From NCBI GenBank assembly GCA_030523725.1, contig JAUNHV010000001.1, positions 62,001 through 126,000 on the forward strand: 64,000 nt of DNA. The letters are read 5' to 3'. The position numbers and the translations under genes were made by a program. Under the pieces are notes generated by a model. The model did not search any database. It had not been told where the DNA came from and saw only the letters and a program-made list of their open reading frames with translations. Below, in pieces: positions 42,527 to 51,628 of this stretch; positions within the stretch are counted from its first letter, which is position 1, and the number at the start of each line of letters is the position of its first letter. The stretch comes from Synergistaceae bacterium (GTDB lineage: Bacteria > Synergistota > Synergistia > Synergistales > Synergistaceae).

Positions 42527-43462
42527 TTACCTTGTTAAAGAAAATGATCTTTCAATTACTTGTTGTAAAAACTGTGGAAATTCAAGACCAAATGCTTTTG
42601 CAGCTTTTGGAACAAGACTAGTAGCCGTCATACCGGGAGCAGTATTTGCCTCCAGGGCATAAATTTCGCTGCTGGGTGTCAGTCGAAAATCTATGCGCGA
42701 ATACACGTTGCAAGATAGAGCTTTGTGAGCTGAAACAGCTTGAGTTTGTAGTCGCTGTGTTATTTCGGTAGAAAATTCGGCGGGGCAAATATACTCAGTT
42801 GCACCTTTAGTATATTTGTTTTTATAGTCATAGTATCCTGTTCTTGGCTTTATGTGAATAACCGGCAAGGCAAAGGGGGTTCCTGATTCATCTTCAAAGA
42901 CAGGAACGGTTACTTCCTCACCTTCTATAAATTCTTCAACTAAGGCAAAAGGCTCACTTTGCCAAGCCAGTTTCAAAGCCGAATTATATTCGTCGATTGA
43001 AGTAACAGTGGAGCAAGCTACCGTACTACCACCAGAATTAGGCTTAACAAAAATTTTCCCATGTTGGTCTAATAATTTTTGTGCAACATGTGCATTTGAA
43101 TTTTTTGATGTAGCAACAAATGAGATAGGTGTTTTTATACCAGCACTATTCAAAAGTGGCTTTGACATAAATTTGTTCATTGCTAATGCACTTCCAATTA
43201 CTCCACTTCCTGTATAGGGAATATTGGCTGCTTCACAAACAGCTTGAACTATACCGTTTTCGCCCCATGAACCATGTAGCGCAATAAATACTCCTTCCGC
43301 ACAATTTTTCTTATAAATTTCAGGTAGGCTTAGAGGATCTTTAATGTCTGTAAAGATAGGAACAAAGCCTATCGATGATAGAGCATCGGCAACCGCTCTG
43401 CCAGAGTTAAGAGACACCTCTCTCTCTGGACTTGTGCCACCAGCTAAAACAATTATTTTCAT
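42527..43462 (-). CDS. ddl: D-alanine--D-alanine ligase
   Basis: 311-residue ATP-grasp ligase that makes D-Ala-D-Ala for peptidoglycan. Motifs: GGTSPEREVSLNSGRAV, LHGSWGENGIVQAVCE, KPNSGGSTV, EEFIEGEEVTVPV and the metal-binding end EANTAPGMTATSL. AAGGGGAA precedes the ATG. It is the last gene of the minus-strand envelope block, 17 nt after lptD. Confidence 0.94.
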   Translation of the reverse strand: MKIIVLAGGTSPEREVSLNSGRAVADALSSIGFVPIFTDIKDPLSLPEIYKKNCAEGVFIALHGSWGENGIVQAVCEAANIPYTGSGVIGSALAMNKFMSKPLLNSAGIKTPISFVATSKNSNAHVAQKLLDQHGKIFVKPNSGGSTVACSTVTSIDEYNSALKLAWQSEPFALVEEFIEGEEVTVPVFEDESGTPFALPVIHIKPRTGYYDYKNKYTKGATEYICPAEFSTEITQRLQTQAVSAHKALSCNVYSRIDFRLTPSSEIYALEANTAPGMTATSLVPKAAKAFGLEFPQFLQQVIERSFSLTR

Positions 43463-43479
43463 GCAGATTCCCCTTTTTA

Positions 43480-45309
43480 TTATCTATCAATTGAAGATGG
43501 AACACTATAATAATATCCATCATCTCCACCACCAAATGTTAGCTTATGCTCAGGTTTTGCATTTATAAAGAAGACAAAACCTACCTTTAGATCATAATTA
43601 GTGTAATATTCTTTACACCAAAGCTGAAATGTCATGCAGTGACGTATAAATGTTAATACGTAGCGCATCTCAGCTAAACTGTTAGTAATAGAGTCGTAGC
43701 CACCCCGCAGTGCAAGAAACCATTTGTTATTTGCATCGCCGAATGGTAGTTTAAAGGCTAATGATTGGAATATATTTCTGTTGTCCTCGTATCTATCCCA
43801 GCTCATAGGAGATGTCCCTTGAACATTACGCCACTGGTACGATGAGTTGAGCAAGAAAGCACCAATTTGGTAGTTAAGTCCAATTCTGGCATTCCACACC
43901 TGTTGGGCTTCATCATAGCTTGAATAATTGTAACGCATAAAGCTAGCACCTATATAAGGCGAAAATATTAAAAACTTCCATGTTGTTGGACTTGTAAAAT
44001 TTGCACCATAGCCAAAACGTTCAATCCAAGGGGAATGTTCTTCGCCGAAATCTGACTCTTGATAACTCCCCCACATTGCTTTCAGGTTGATTTTTCCAAG
44101 TTTGCCGATGTTAACATCTGGTGTAGTTAATGAAAATTCAGGTTGCCTTGTTAAATTATGCTCGACATCCTCCTCACCAATTCTCATACGGGTAGATAGA
44201 AGTTCATATTTGCTGATTCGAAAATGTGCATTCCAACCATTTTTAGTGAAAAGCAAGCCATACTCTGGTCTCCAACGAATAACATCATCACGTTTATTAT
44301 ATAGTCTATTTAACTGACCATATAACTTCATGCCATCAAAAACATCAACTGTGTAGCGGAGCTTTGTTTCAAATTTTGGTGTAAGATTGGAAAAACTGCG
44401 AAACCACGCCATTCCCCATAAGTCTAATTTTCCAAAATCATCAAAGTCAAGCTGACCTCGTAGTCCTACACCAACTCCTAAATTAGAATCATATCCAACG
44501 GTAGGATTTATTTTACGTTTTGATCTACCTATAGTCATATCAAATGGTGAAACAAATAATAGACTCTTACCATAGTATAAACGTGGCCGCTTAATAACAG
44601 TTTTTTCCCCTGGTACGACTACAACCTGCTTTGTCTCAAAATGGTAATGTGGAAGCTCAGCTTCACATGATGTCATTTTTGCATTTTCCCACACTGAAAC
44701 TGATGTGTTGGGATTAAGACGAGTTAATTTTGATTTAGCAACGTAGCCTTGCCGGGCTGCTTGTGTATTTTTGAGTGCAATTGCAGTACCAGCTGTAAAA
44801 AACATTTTATCTACTGAACCATGTGGAGTTAACAGTTCCCCTCGTCCAAGATTTGCGTCATATCGAAGATGAGTTCCTCTGAGTTCTGTTTTTGCGTCTT
44901 TTAACACTACTTCTTGTTTGCCAGATGGAGAGTATCCCTCAACTAGATTAAGATCAGTGTAATATACTACCTTTTCTGCCGTAATTGTTATACTTCCATC
45001 AGTTATAGCTGCATTGCCAGTTGCAGTAGCTATAGAATTTGTTTCATCAAATGTCACTACATCTGCGTCAAGGGTTATTTCTTGTTTTTCAGTAATAGAA
45101 CTATTTTTTTTCTTTTCAGTATTATAATCAGCGTCTAATTTTTTTTGAATTTCGCTATTTAAAATTTTCTCTTGGGAAATATCATGTGGATCTTCAGCCA
45201 AATCCTCTTGTAAAAATCCCTCACGTGCATACAGTACATTAGGGAATATCTGAAAATATAGATTGGAAAGCAAGAATAAAATAATAATTGCTATCTTTTT
45301 TCTTTCCAT
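43480..45309 (-). CDS. lptD: LPS-assembly outer-membrane protein LptD
   Basis: 609-residue outer-membrane protein. After a signal peptide there is an OstA/LptA-like beta-jellyroll region (about 75-190: ITLDADVVTFDETNSIATATGN onwards in short repeats), then a long aromatic-rich region of alternating strands forming the beta-barrel. LptD with LptE inserts lipopolysaccharide into the outer leaflet. No separate lptA and no lptE are seen; the N-terminal domain is continuous with the periplasmic bridge in the family. It is shorter than E. coli LptD. It overlaps lptC by 19 nt. Confidence 0.9.
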   Translation of the reverse strand: MERKKIAIIILFLLSNLYFQIFPNVLYAREGFLQEDLAEDPHDISQEKILNSEIQKKLDADYNTEKKKNSSITEKQEITLDADVVTFDETNSIATATGNAAITDGSITITAEKVVYYTDLNLVEGYSPSGKQEVVLKDAKTELRGTHLRYDANLGRGELLTPHGSVDKMFFTAGTAIALKNTQAARQGYVAKSKLTRLNPNTSVSVWENAKMTSCEAELPHYHFETKQVVVVPGEKTVIKRPRLYYGKSLLFVSPFDMTIGRSKRKINPTVGYDSNLGVGVGLRGQLDFDDFGKLDLWGMAWFRSFSNLTPKFETKLRYTVDVFDGMKLYGQLNRLYNKRDDVIRWRPEYGLLFTKNGWNAHFRISKYELLSTRMRIGEEDVEHNLTRQPEFSLTTPDVNIGKLGKINLKAMWGSYQESDFGEEHSPWIERFGYGANFTSPTTWKFLIFSPYIGASFMRYNYSSYDEAQQVWNARIGLNYQIGAFLLNSSYQWRNVQGTSPMSWDRYEDNRNIFQSLAFKLPFGDANNKWFLALRGGYDSITNSLAEMRYVLTFIRHCMTFQLWCKEYYTNYDLKVGFVFFINAKPEHKLTFGGGDDGYYYSVPSSIDR

Positions 45310-45839
45310 ATAATTTTTCCCCCATTAGGCATCTCACAAGTTTTACTAGTCTCGTGGAGAATAGCAGTATTAGTTTTTATTAATATTTCCTTGCTAGTTG
45401 CACAGACATTTCCCTTTATATTCCATTTTTTTCTTTGTGCTTCAAACGATAAGTTATTAGCGACGATATTATATTCATTGTTATTTTGCATGGAAATAAC
45501 CGTTGCTTCAGCAAAATTAAAAACTTGATCTGTCATATGATAATTGGCAGACCGTGCTTTGATTTTAGTCTGATCATTTTCTCCTCTTACATAAGCATCA
45601 AGATTCGTAGCAGAAATATACTGACCTTCTTTATAGGCCTGTGGAGAAGTTACTTTCCATAATTTATCGCAAATTACTCGTTCAAATGATATCCCTTTTA
45701 CGGTTAACTCAGGGGAAGTAGATTTATTAGTGACATCTTTTTCAAGATCTATGTGCAAGTCTCTCCAAATCATAATGCCCAGGAGTATAAGAAGAAAAAA
45801 GGAAAAATATAATATGTTTTTTTTATTCCAAAGCTTCAT
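45291..45839 (-). CDS. lptC: LPS export protein LptC
   Basis: 182-residue bitopic protein with one N-terminal transmembrane helix (ILYFSFFLLILLGIMIW) and a periplasmic beta-jellyroll that receives lipopolysaccharide from the LptBFG transporter. Repeated strand patterns with NAT/SANYHMTDQVFNFAEATV and NNLSFEAQRKKWNIKGNV match LptC/DUF1239. The 19-nt overlap with lptD supports a joint function. The LptBFG genes are not in the window. Confidence 0.85.
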   Translation of the reverse strand: MKLWNKKNILYFSFFLLILLGIMIWRDLHIDLEKDVTNKSTSPELTVKGISFERVICDKLWKVTSPQAYKEGQYISATNLDAYVRGENDQTKIKARSANYHMTDQVFNFAEATVISMQNNNEYNIVANNLSFEAQRKKWNIKGNVCATSKEILIKTNTAILHETSKTCEMPNGGKIIWKEKR

Positions 45840-45843
45840 TAGG

Positions 45844-47088
45844 TTATTTTTGAGGTTGAGGTGTAACGGTAGATGACCCCTGAGGAATCGTATTATTTGG
45901 AGTTACTATAGGTGTAATAGCGGTAGGTATCTTATAGCCAAGTGCATTTGCGGTATCCTCTGTGTTTACAAATAATACAGTGCCCTCCTTGAGTTGACGA
46001 TCGTTACCACGAATAAAAAAGCCTCCAACTAAGCCAACAGGCCCTAATAATAAGGCTCCAGCTAAACTAGTTGCTGCTGCACCAGCCATAGGTAGATATG
46101 CCTCTGTAGCTTTCTTTGCTTCCGTCCCGATGCCCAGCTTTACAGTTGATGGTCCGAGTATCTCTAGTGTATCAATCTCGATATCAATTTTAGAAGAGCG
46201 CCCAAATGCTCCAGGTAGGCGAACCTTAGTTACATGACCTAATATACGACTCCCGATGGGGGCTACTAACACGTCACCTATCATAATAGGCTCTGCCGTA
46301 GTTAGTGCTATAATATCTCCTTTTTTTACAGTTCTAACAGTTATCGTCTGGGTTAACTTGGCTTTTACGATAGTACCTTTGGGAAGTTCGACTGGCACAA
46401 GCGTAATCCCCTCTGGCAAAAGTTGAGAATAAATCTTCTCAAGACGTGGTAAGATAGCTCCACCATTTGTGTTTCCGTTCAAAATCACCTCAAGATTTTC
46501 AATACGCTTTATGAGTGATACGCTTGGATGTATTTTTTGCTCCAGAGCCCACTCTGCTATGGATGTTTTAAATAGGAGAGAAGGTTGACTTCCCATACTT
46601 TTTTCTAAGAAAGCAAGTAAGCTAGTCTGTCGCTCTGTTATGCTTCCAGGAAGCTCTCTACCAAATACCACAGTTTCGATTGAATGAAGCCGTTCAATTA
46701 ACCCTCCAGAGTTGATATTACCGTACACAATCGTCTCAACACGGTCTAAAATTTCAAATGCTGGTTTTGCGTTTTGGTCAGTAGGTGCGATTTTCACCTC
46801 GTTTTCAGTAGAAAGGTTCTTAGTAATTGGTGGCAGTGAGCTCGTTACATTTTGTGTCTGTGACGTGTCAGTATTCTCAGAAGATTGTGATTGAGCCTGA
46901 GGCACATTTTGCTGACTAGTGGTATCTGCCTTTGGAATGGCCAAGGGAGTCACCTTTTGTGTTGCAGGAGGTGGAGTAGTTGAAGAGGCTTGGACTGCAT
47001 CAGCAGAAGCAGCATACGTTTTTGGAACAAATGTATGCGATGTAAATATCACTGTAAAGATTAACAAAATAGAAGTAAATTTTTTCAT
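45844..47088 (-). CDS. Secreted envelope protein with short repeats and a VirB10/TrbI-like C-terminal barrel (unknown role)
   Basis: 414 residues. Signal peptide (about 1-26), a Ser/Thr/Pro/Gln-rich linker to about 105, then three degenerate repeats of the pattern R-V/I-E-x-I/L-E...V-x-G...G-G...E-R-L (for example DRVETIVYGNINSGGLIERL and KRIENLEVILNGNTNGGAI). From about residue 235 a beta domain reads PKGTIVKAKLTQTITVRTVKKG and APIGSRILGHVTKVRLPG, like the C-terminal barrel of VirB10/TrbI. A Gly/Ala-rich hydrophobic hairpin and a Pro/Thr tail follow. It lies between pyrG and lptC with a GGAGGAATT ribosome-binding site. The name and exact function are not known to me. Confidence 0.6.
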   Translation of the reverse strand: MKKFTSILLIFTVIFTSHTFVPKTYAASADAVQASSTTPPPATQKVTPLAIPKADTTSQQNVPQAQSQSSENTDTSQTQNVTSSLPPITKNLSTENEVKIAPTDQNAKPAFEILDRVETIVYGNINSGGLIERLHSIETVVFGRELPGSITERQTSLLAFLEKSMGSQPSLLFKTSIAEWALEQKIHPSVSLIKRIENLEVILNGNTNGGAILPRLEKIYSQLLPEGITLVPVELPKGTIVKAKLTQTITVRTVKKGDIIALTTAEPIMIGDVLVAPIGSRILGHVTKVRLPGAFGRSSKIDIEIDTLEILGPSTVKLGIGTEAKKATEAYLPMAGAAATSLAGALLLGPVGLVGGFFIRGNDRQLKEGTVLFVNTEDTANALGYKIPTAITPIVTPNNTIPQGSSTVTPQPQK

Positions 47089-47106
47089 TATAATTCCTCC
47101 AAAAAA

Positions 47107-48702
47107 TTAAGCATTATTTTTTTTTATTGCTTCCCTTACAAAACTAGAAAAAAGTGGATGAGGTCTTACTGGTCGTGACAAATATTCTGGTAAAAACTCA
47201 ACGCCAATCATCCAAGGGTGATTAACATTTTCTATTATATCAACTGTATTATCCTCTTCGCATATTCCAGAGATTACCATACCATTTGTACAAAACATTT
47301 CTGCATATTTATTATTAAATTCATAACGATGTCGATGGCGCTCAACTATCTCGTCTGTTGCATATATAACATGAGCCTTTGTTCCATGCTTTAATTTACA
47401 TTTATATGCACCTAGCCTTTGGTGTGGTTCAGAAGAAATATTATCATCATGTAAAATGTGTATCAGCGGTGTTGAAGTAACAATACTTGTATCAGAAAAA
47501 TAGGCATCTTGTAAATTTAGGACATTCCTTGCAAATTCAATTGCCATTGCTTGCATACCAAGCCCTATACCTAAAAATGGAATTCCATGCTCTCTTGCAT
47601 ATTTGCAAGCTTTTATTTTTCCCTCAACACCTCTTGTACCAAATCCTGATGGTACAAGAATAGCATCGGCATCTCCTAATAGTTCAACTGCATCTGTATT
47701 TTCCAATGTTTCAGCACTGATATTTTTCACCTTAATTCTTGTTCCAAGGTGTACTCCGGCGTGTAGTAATGCTTCATCCAGTGAAATATATGCATCTTTT
47801 ACTTCCGTATATTTGCCCACCAATGCAACCACAATCTCTCTTTCTCTTGTCTCGTATTTTTTTAGAAAATCTTTCCAGTCAGCAAGATTAGGCTCATTTT
47901 GAGTAGAAAGACCAAGCTTTTGCAAAACCAGAGTGTCAAAATTTTGTTTATGTAGTGTGATGGGAATTCTGTAGATGGTATCAGAATCTAAGGCTTGAAA
48001 AACTGATTTTTCAGATACTGAACCAAACAAAGCAATTTTTTGCCTAAGATCTTCTGGTACCTCCATTTGGCTTCTGCAGACAATTATATCAGGTTGAATT
48101 CCTATACGCCTAAGTTCATTGACGCTGTGTTGTGTCGGTTTTGTCTTAAGTTCACCACTTGCAGCGATATAAGGTACTAAAGTTACGTGACAGTAGAGAA
48201 TATTTTCCCTTCCTACACGTGAAGAAAGTTGTCTTATTGCTTCAAGATAAGGTAAACCCTCTATGTCACCAACTGTACCACCTATTTCTGCAATAACAAT
48301 ATCTTTATTTTTACCAACTCTTTCAATTCTATCTTGAATCTCATTTGTAATGTGCGGAATTACCTGAACAGTAGTCCCACCATATCCTCCAGATCTTTCA
48401 CGACTAATTACTGTGCTATAAACTTTGCCTGTTGTACAACTGTTTTCTCCCTTTATTGATTCATCAATAAAGCGTTCGTAGTGTCCAAGGTCTAAGTCAG
48501 TCTCTGCACCGTCACATGTCACAAAAACTTCGCCGTGTTGGTAAGGACTCATTGCTCCAGCATTTACATTGATGTAAGGATCCATTTTTAAGATAGAGAT
48601 ATTGAATCCCCTGCGCTTCAAAAGTACACCAAGAGAAGCTGCTGTTATACCCTTACCTAAAGAAGAAACAACGCCACCAGTTACAAAAATGTACTTTGTC
48701 AT
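47107..48702 (-). CDS. pyrG: CTP synthase with inactivated glutaminase domain
   Basis: 531-residue PyrG, which aminates UTP to CTP. The N-terminal amidoligase is intact: VTGGVVSSLGKGI, QHGEVFVTCDGAETDLDLGHYERF (Mg2+ aspartate), EIGGTVGDIEGLPYLEA. The C-terminal class I glutamine amidotransferase fold is complete in length, but its active site is not. The nucleophile motif, normally GICLGMQ, reads FLGIGLGMQA with Gly380 (codon GGG, 47563-47565). The catalytic His of the FHPE motif is Leu504 (EFLPEYLSRP, codon 47191-47193); only Glu506 remains. ILVPSGFG and HQRLG are also altered. It should therefore use free ammonia and not glutamine. AGGAGG precedes the ATG. Confidence 0.93.
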   Translation of the reverse strand: MTKYIFVTGGVVSSLGKGITAASLGVLLKRRGFNISILKMDPYINVNAGAMSPYQHGEVFVTCDGAETDLDLGHYERFIDESIKGENSCTTGKVYSTVISRERSGGYGGTTVQVIPHITNEIQDRIERVGKNKDIVIAEIGGTVGDIEGLPYLEAIRQLSSRVGRENILYCHVTLVPYIAASGELKTKPTQHSVNELRRIGIQPDIIVCRSQMEVPEDLRQKIALFGSVSEKSVFQALDSDTIYRIPITLHKQNFDTLVLQKLGLSTQNEPNLADWKDFLKKYETREREIVVALVGKYTEVKDAYISLDEALLHAGVHLGTRIKVKNISAETLENTDAVELLGDADAILVPSGFGTRGVEGKIKACKYAREHGIPFLGIGLGMQAMAIEFARNVLNLQDAYFSDTSIVTSTPLIHILHDDNISSEPHQRLGAYKCKLKHGTKAHVIYATDEIVERHRHRYEFNNKYAEMFCTNGMVISGICEEDNTVDIIENVNHPWMIGVEFLPEYLSRPVRPHPLFSSFVREAIKKNNA

Positions 48703-48737
48703 TTTTGTCCTCCTGAAACTATATGAATTTTTTTTAA

Positions 48738-50099
48738 TTATTTTAAATAGCTAAACGGATTACGTGGAATTCCATTTACACGAACTTCAAAATGTAGGTG
48801 ACTCCCAGTTGCACGCCCAGTAGCCCCTACCGTACCCACAGTTTGTCCCATTCCAACTGATTGACCTGTGCGTACCAACAAACTTGTACAGTGCGCATAA
48901 ATTGTTTTTATTCCGTTAGAATGTCTAATTTCTACAGTCTTACCATAACCACTTCGCCATCCAGAAAATGTAACCTGACCTGGTGCCGATGCGTATATTG
49001 GCGTGCCACGTGGGGCTCTGAGGTCAATTCCAGCGTGAAAAGCAGTGCGTCTTCTACCTCTACGGAAAGGGCTTCGTCTTACACCAAATCTGCTTGATAA
49101 GGCAATCCTTGATCTAAGTGGCCAAGCAAAATATCCCTTCCAAGGAGTACTCCTACCTTCTGATACTGAAATATACCGTTTTATCTTCTTTCCGTGACGT
49201 GTTGTTACTTCTACCTTTACGTGTCTCTCCTTGGCGGTACGTACTTCTCTTACTCCGGGTAAGAATAGCTTTTCACCTATTCGCAATTTATCGGAAGTTT
49301 TTTTGTTTGCAATTAGTATGTTTTTCTTAGGAATATTATAACGTTTAGCAATTTTCGAAATAGTATCACCCTTTGCGGCTTTTATAAATATACCTCTCAT
49401 GTTTGGAATGCGAAGAGTAATACCAACTTTTAAATTAGACCCATCACTAGATAGTACATCTTGATTTGAGGAAAGAATTGTTTTAATGGATACCCCAAAA
49501 TCTCTAGAAATATTCCAAAGAGTTTCACCTTCTTTAACTTTATGATTAGAATAAGTTAAGCCATGTTTCAATTTATGCTGTGCCTCGTCGGTTATATCCG
49601 CCTGAGAAGAATCTTCAGTGGCTAACAATAACTTCTGCGTGAGATAATCTTCTCCCTTATCCTGAAAAAGAAAATCATAAAATTGATCAATTGGAGTTCC
49701 AGGTTGTGAAACAACTTTAGTATGCAAAGTTTTTAGCTTTTGCATGTCTTTATCTGTAAGGTAACCACCATTCTTAGCAAGTGTATCATAGAGAAATAAT
49801 TCAAACTTACTCATGTTTGGTAAATGATGTATTTCCCCTATGTTGACGTTACTTTCCGTTGTATTTTGATTTGATTTTTTAGTTAACTCATCAGGTTGAG
49901 AAATATCCACTGTGTAAAAGCCAGGAGCTTGGTTTTGTGGTATTTCCAAAGTGTAACTAGGATTTAACCAACATACCCCTTTGCGCTCAGCATAATTTAT
50001 TGATATTAATAAGGTTACCAAATATAGCAGAATAAAGAGTATTGTTGCTAATACTTTTCTCTTAGTCTTAAAATCGAAAAAATTAAAATATTTCTTCAA
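48738..50099 (-). CDS. LysM-containing M23 peptidoglycan endopeptidase
   Basis: 453 residues. One N-terminal membrane anchor, a spacer of about 150 residues, two LysM peptidoglycan-binding domains (KVKEGETLWNISRDFGVS and AAKGDTISKIAKRYNIP), a basic linker, then a zinc M23/LytM domain with RTAFHAGIDLRAPRGTP, IYAHCTSLLV and SHLHFEVRVNG, so all metal and catalytic His/Asp residues are present. It should cut peptide cross-links in the wall or activate amidases. The start is a TTG at 50099 after GAGGTAAGG. It is in the envelope block between the small beta protein and pyrG. Confidence 0.88.
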   Translation of the reverse strand: MKKYFNFFDFKTKRKVLATILFILLYLVTLLISINYAERKGVCWLNPSYTLEIPQNQAPGFYTVDISQPDELTKKSNQNTTESNVNIGEIHHLPNMSKFELFLYDTLAKNGGYLTDKDMQKLKTLHTKVVSQPGTPIDQFYDFLFQDKGEDYLTQKLLLATEDSSQADITDEAQHKLKHGLTYSNHKVKEGETLWNISRDFGVSIKTILSSNQDVLSSDGSNLKVGITLRIPNMRGIFIKAAKGDTISKIAKRYNIPKKNILIANKKTSDKLRIGEKLFLPGVREVRTAKERHVKVEVTTRHGKKIKRYISVSEGRSTPWKGYFAWPLRSRIALSSRFGVRRSPFRRGRRRTAFHAGIDLRAPRGTPIYASAPGQVTFSGWRSGYGKTVEIRHSNGIKTIYAHCTSLLVRTGQSVGMGQTVGTVGATGRATGSHLHFEVRVNGIPRNPFSYLK

Positions 50100-50112
50100 A
50101 TCCTTACCTCTT

Positions 50113-50547
50113 TTATGAGATGATAAAAGAAAGTTGCTTTAATTCATCATCACCTAGGAAAATTTTTACACAATAAGCACCAGAAGGTAAGTAGGAACCT
50201 GTGGTAGATAGCAAGGCGATTGAACGGTTCCCATCGGTTTTCGACAGTTTTAATGTGTCAGCTGCTATCGATGAGTTATTATAATACCATACAACCCTGA
50301 GTGTTAGACCAATATTGGCTTTCGAATAATCAAAAAAAAGAATCAAACGGTCAGTAGGTGTTGTTTCACCTCTTATTACGTCAATGGGAGCCATTTCATT
50401 GTCTAAATTTTTACATAAAACAACATTAGAGAGTGTAATGCTTGGAGATGTTGCGTACACAAGAAAGAATAGCATAATACAAGTGAAAAAAATAGTTATG
50501 ATAGACAGAATTCTTTTGTTAATTTTTTTTTTCAAGAATGTAAACAT
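50113..50547 (-). CDS. Small membrane-anchored beta-sandwich protein (unknown)
   Basis: 144 residues with a basic N-terminus and one transmembrane helix (IITIFFTCIMLFFLVYA), then about 110 residues outside the cytoplasm with an Ig-like strand pattern: LTLRVVWYYNNSSIAADTL, a Ser/Thr turn, and LPSGAYCVKIFLGDDELKQLSFII at the end. Similar two-layer beta modules occur in envelope proteins. I do not recognise a named family. It immediately precedes the M23/LysM gene and is probably co-transcribed. The ATG at 50547 was preferred to a TTG six bases upstream. Confidence 0.65.
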   Translation of the reverse strand: MFTFLKKKINKRILSIITIFFTCIMLFFLVYATSPSITLSNVVLCKNLDNEMAPIDVIRGETTPTDRLILFFDYSKANIGLTLRVVWYYNNSSIAADTLKLSKTDGNRSIALLSTTGSYLPSGAYCVKIFLGDDELKQLSFIIS

Positions 50548-50589
50548 TAACAATTTCCATACCTTATAGATAAGAGTATATCAAATGAA

Positions 50590-51567
50590 TTACCTTGACA
50601 ATTTTTCAATCATATTGAAAAGTTCCATGTCAAGCGGGGCTTTTTTCTCCCATGCATCAGAAATTGGGCATGTGATGATTTCATTATGCATCAAACCAGT
50701 CATTACGTTAGTCTCACCACGGAATATTGCTTCTACTGCTATGTCAGCTAATCTGGTTGCCAATACGACATCATAAGAAGTTGGACTACCGCCACGTTGC
50801 AGGTGACCAAGTACTGTAATTTTTGGGTCATAACCACAATCCATCGTGCGAAGCTTATCCGCAAGTTGAGAAGCAGACATTACACCTTCTGCAAGAATGA
50901 CGATAGCATGATTTTTCCCGCTAGATTTTGAGGAACGTAATCTTTCACAAAGTTCATCAAAATCTGTTTCTATTTCTGGAACTAATACGTATTCAGCACC
51001 ACAAGCTACGGCGGTTTCTAGTGCAAGAAATCCTGCATTTCTTCCCATAACTTCAACTATGAACATTCTGTCGTGACTTGAGGCAGTATCGCGAAGCTTA
51101 CGCACGCATTCTCTAGCTGTGTTACATGCGGTATCAAAACCAATAGTAGTAAATGTTCCTCCCATATCCTTATCTATTGTTGCAGGAACACCTATTACTT
51201 GCATCCCAAGAGCAGCAAGCTTCTCGGCACCGTGAAAACTTCCATCCCCACCGATGACGACTAGAGCGTCAACACCAAAAGCTTTAAGACGGTCATAGCC
51301 CTGTTTTACTCCCTCAGAGGTAAAAAATTTATCACATCTAGCGGTTTGTAGTAATGTACCACCATAGAGTATTATTCCACCAACACTTTTATGATCTAAG
51401 GGAATAAAATCTCCGGCTAGCAGACCATCGTAACCACGCAACACACCAACCACTTCAGCACCATGCCAGATTGAATTTCTGACAACAGCACGTATTGCGG
51501 CATTCATACCAGGTGCATCACCACCACTAGTTAAAACTGCTATTCTTTTTTTTCTTTCAAATTGCAT
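50590..51567 (-). CDS. pfkA: 6-phosphofructokinase
   Basis: 325-residue ATP-type PfkA of glycolysis. Motifs: LTSGGDAPGMNAAIRAVV, VIGGDGSFHGAEKL (ATP site with Gly-Asp-Gly), GVPATIDKDMGGTFTTIGFDTA with the catalytic aspartate, MGRNAGFLAL and LGHLQRGGSPTS. The usual TIDND reads TIDKD; the catalytic Asp is unaffected, but the Lys neighbour is unusual. The gene is probably in the same direction of transcription as prfB upstream. Confidence 0.93.
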   Translation of the reverse strand: MQFERKKRIAVLTSGGDAPGMNAAIRAVVRNSIWHGAEVVGVLRGYDGLLAGDFIPLDHKSVGGIILYGGTLLQTARCDKFFTSEGVKQGYDRLKAFGVDALVVIGGDGSFHGAEKLAALGMQVIGVPATIDKDMGGTFTTIGFDTACNTARECVRKLRDTASSHDRMFIVEVMGRNAGFLALETAVACGAEYVLVPEIETDFDELCERLRSSKSSGKNHAIVILAEGVMSASQLADKLRTMDCGYDPKITVLGHLQRGGSPTSYDVVLATRLADIAVEAIFRGETNVMTGLMHNEIITCPISDAWEKKAPLDMELFNMIEKLSR

Positions 51568-51628
51568 TTTGGGCTACGTTCCTTTCCGACTTATACAACA
51601 AATATTAAAAACTAAAACTATATCAAGA

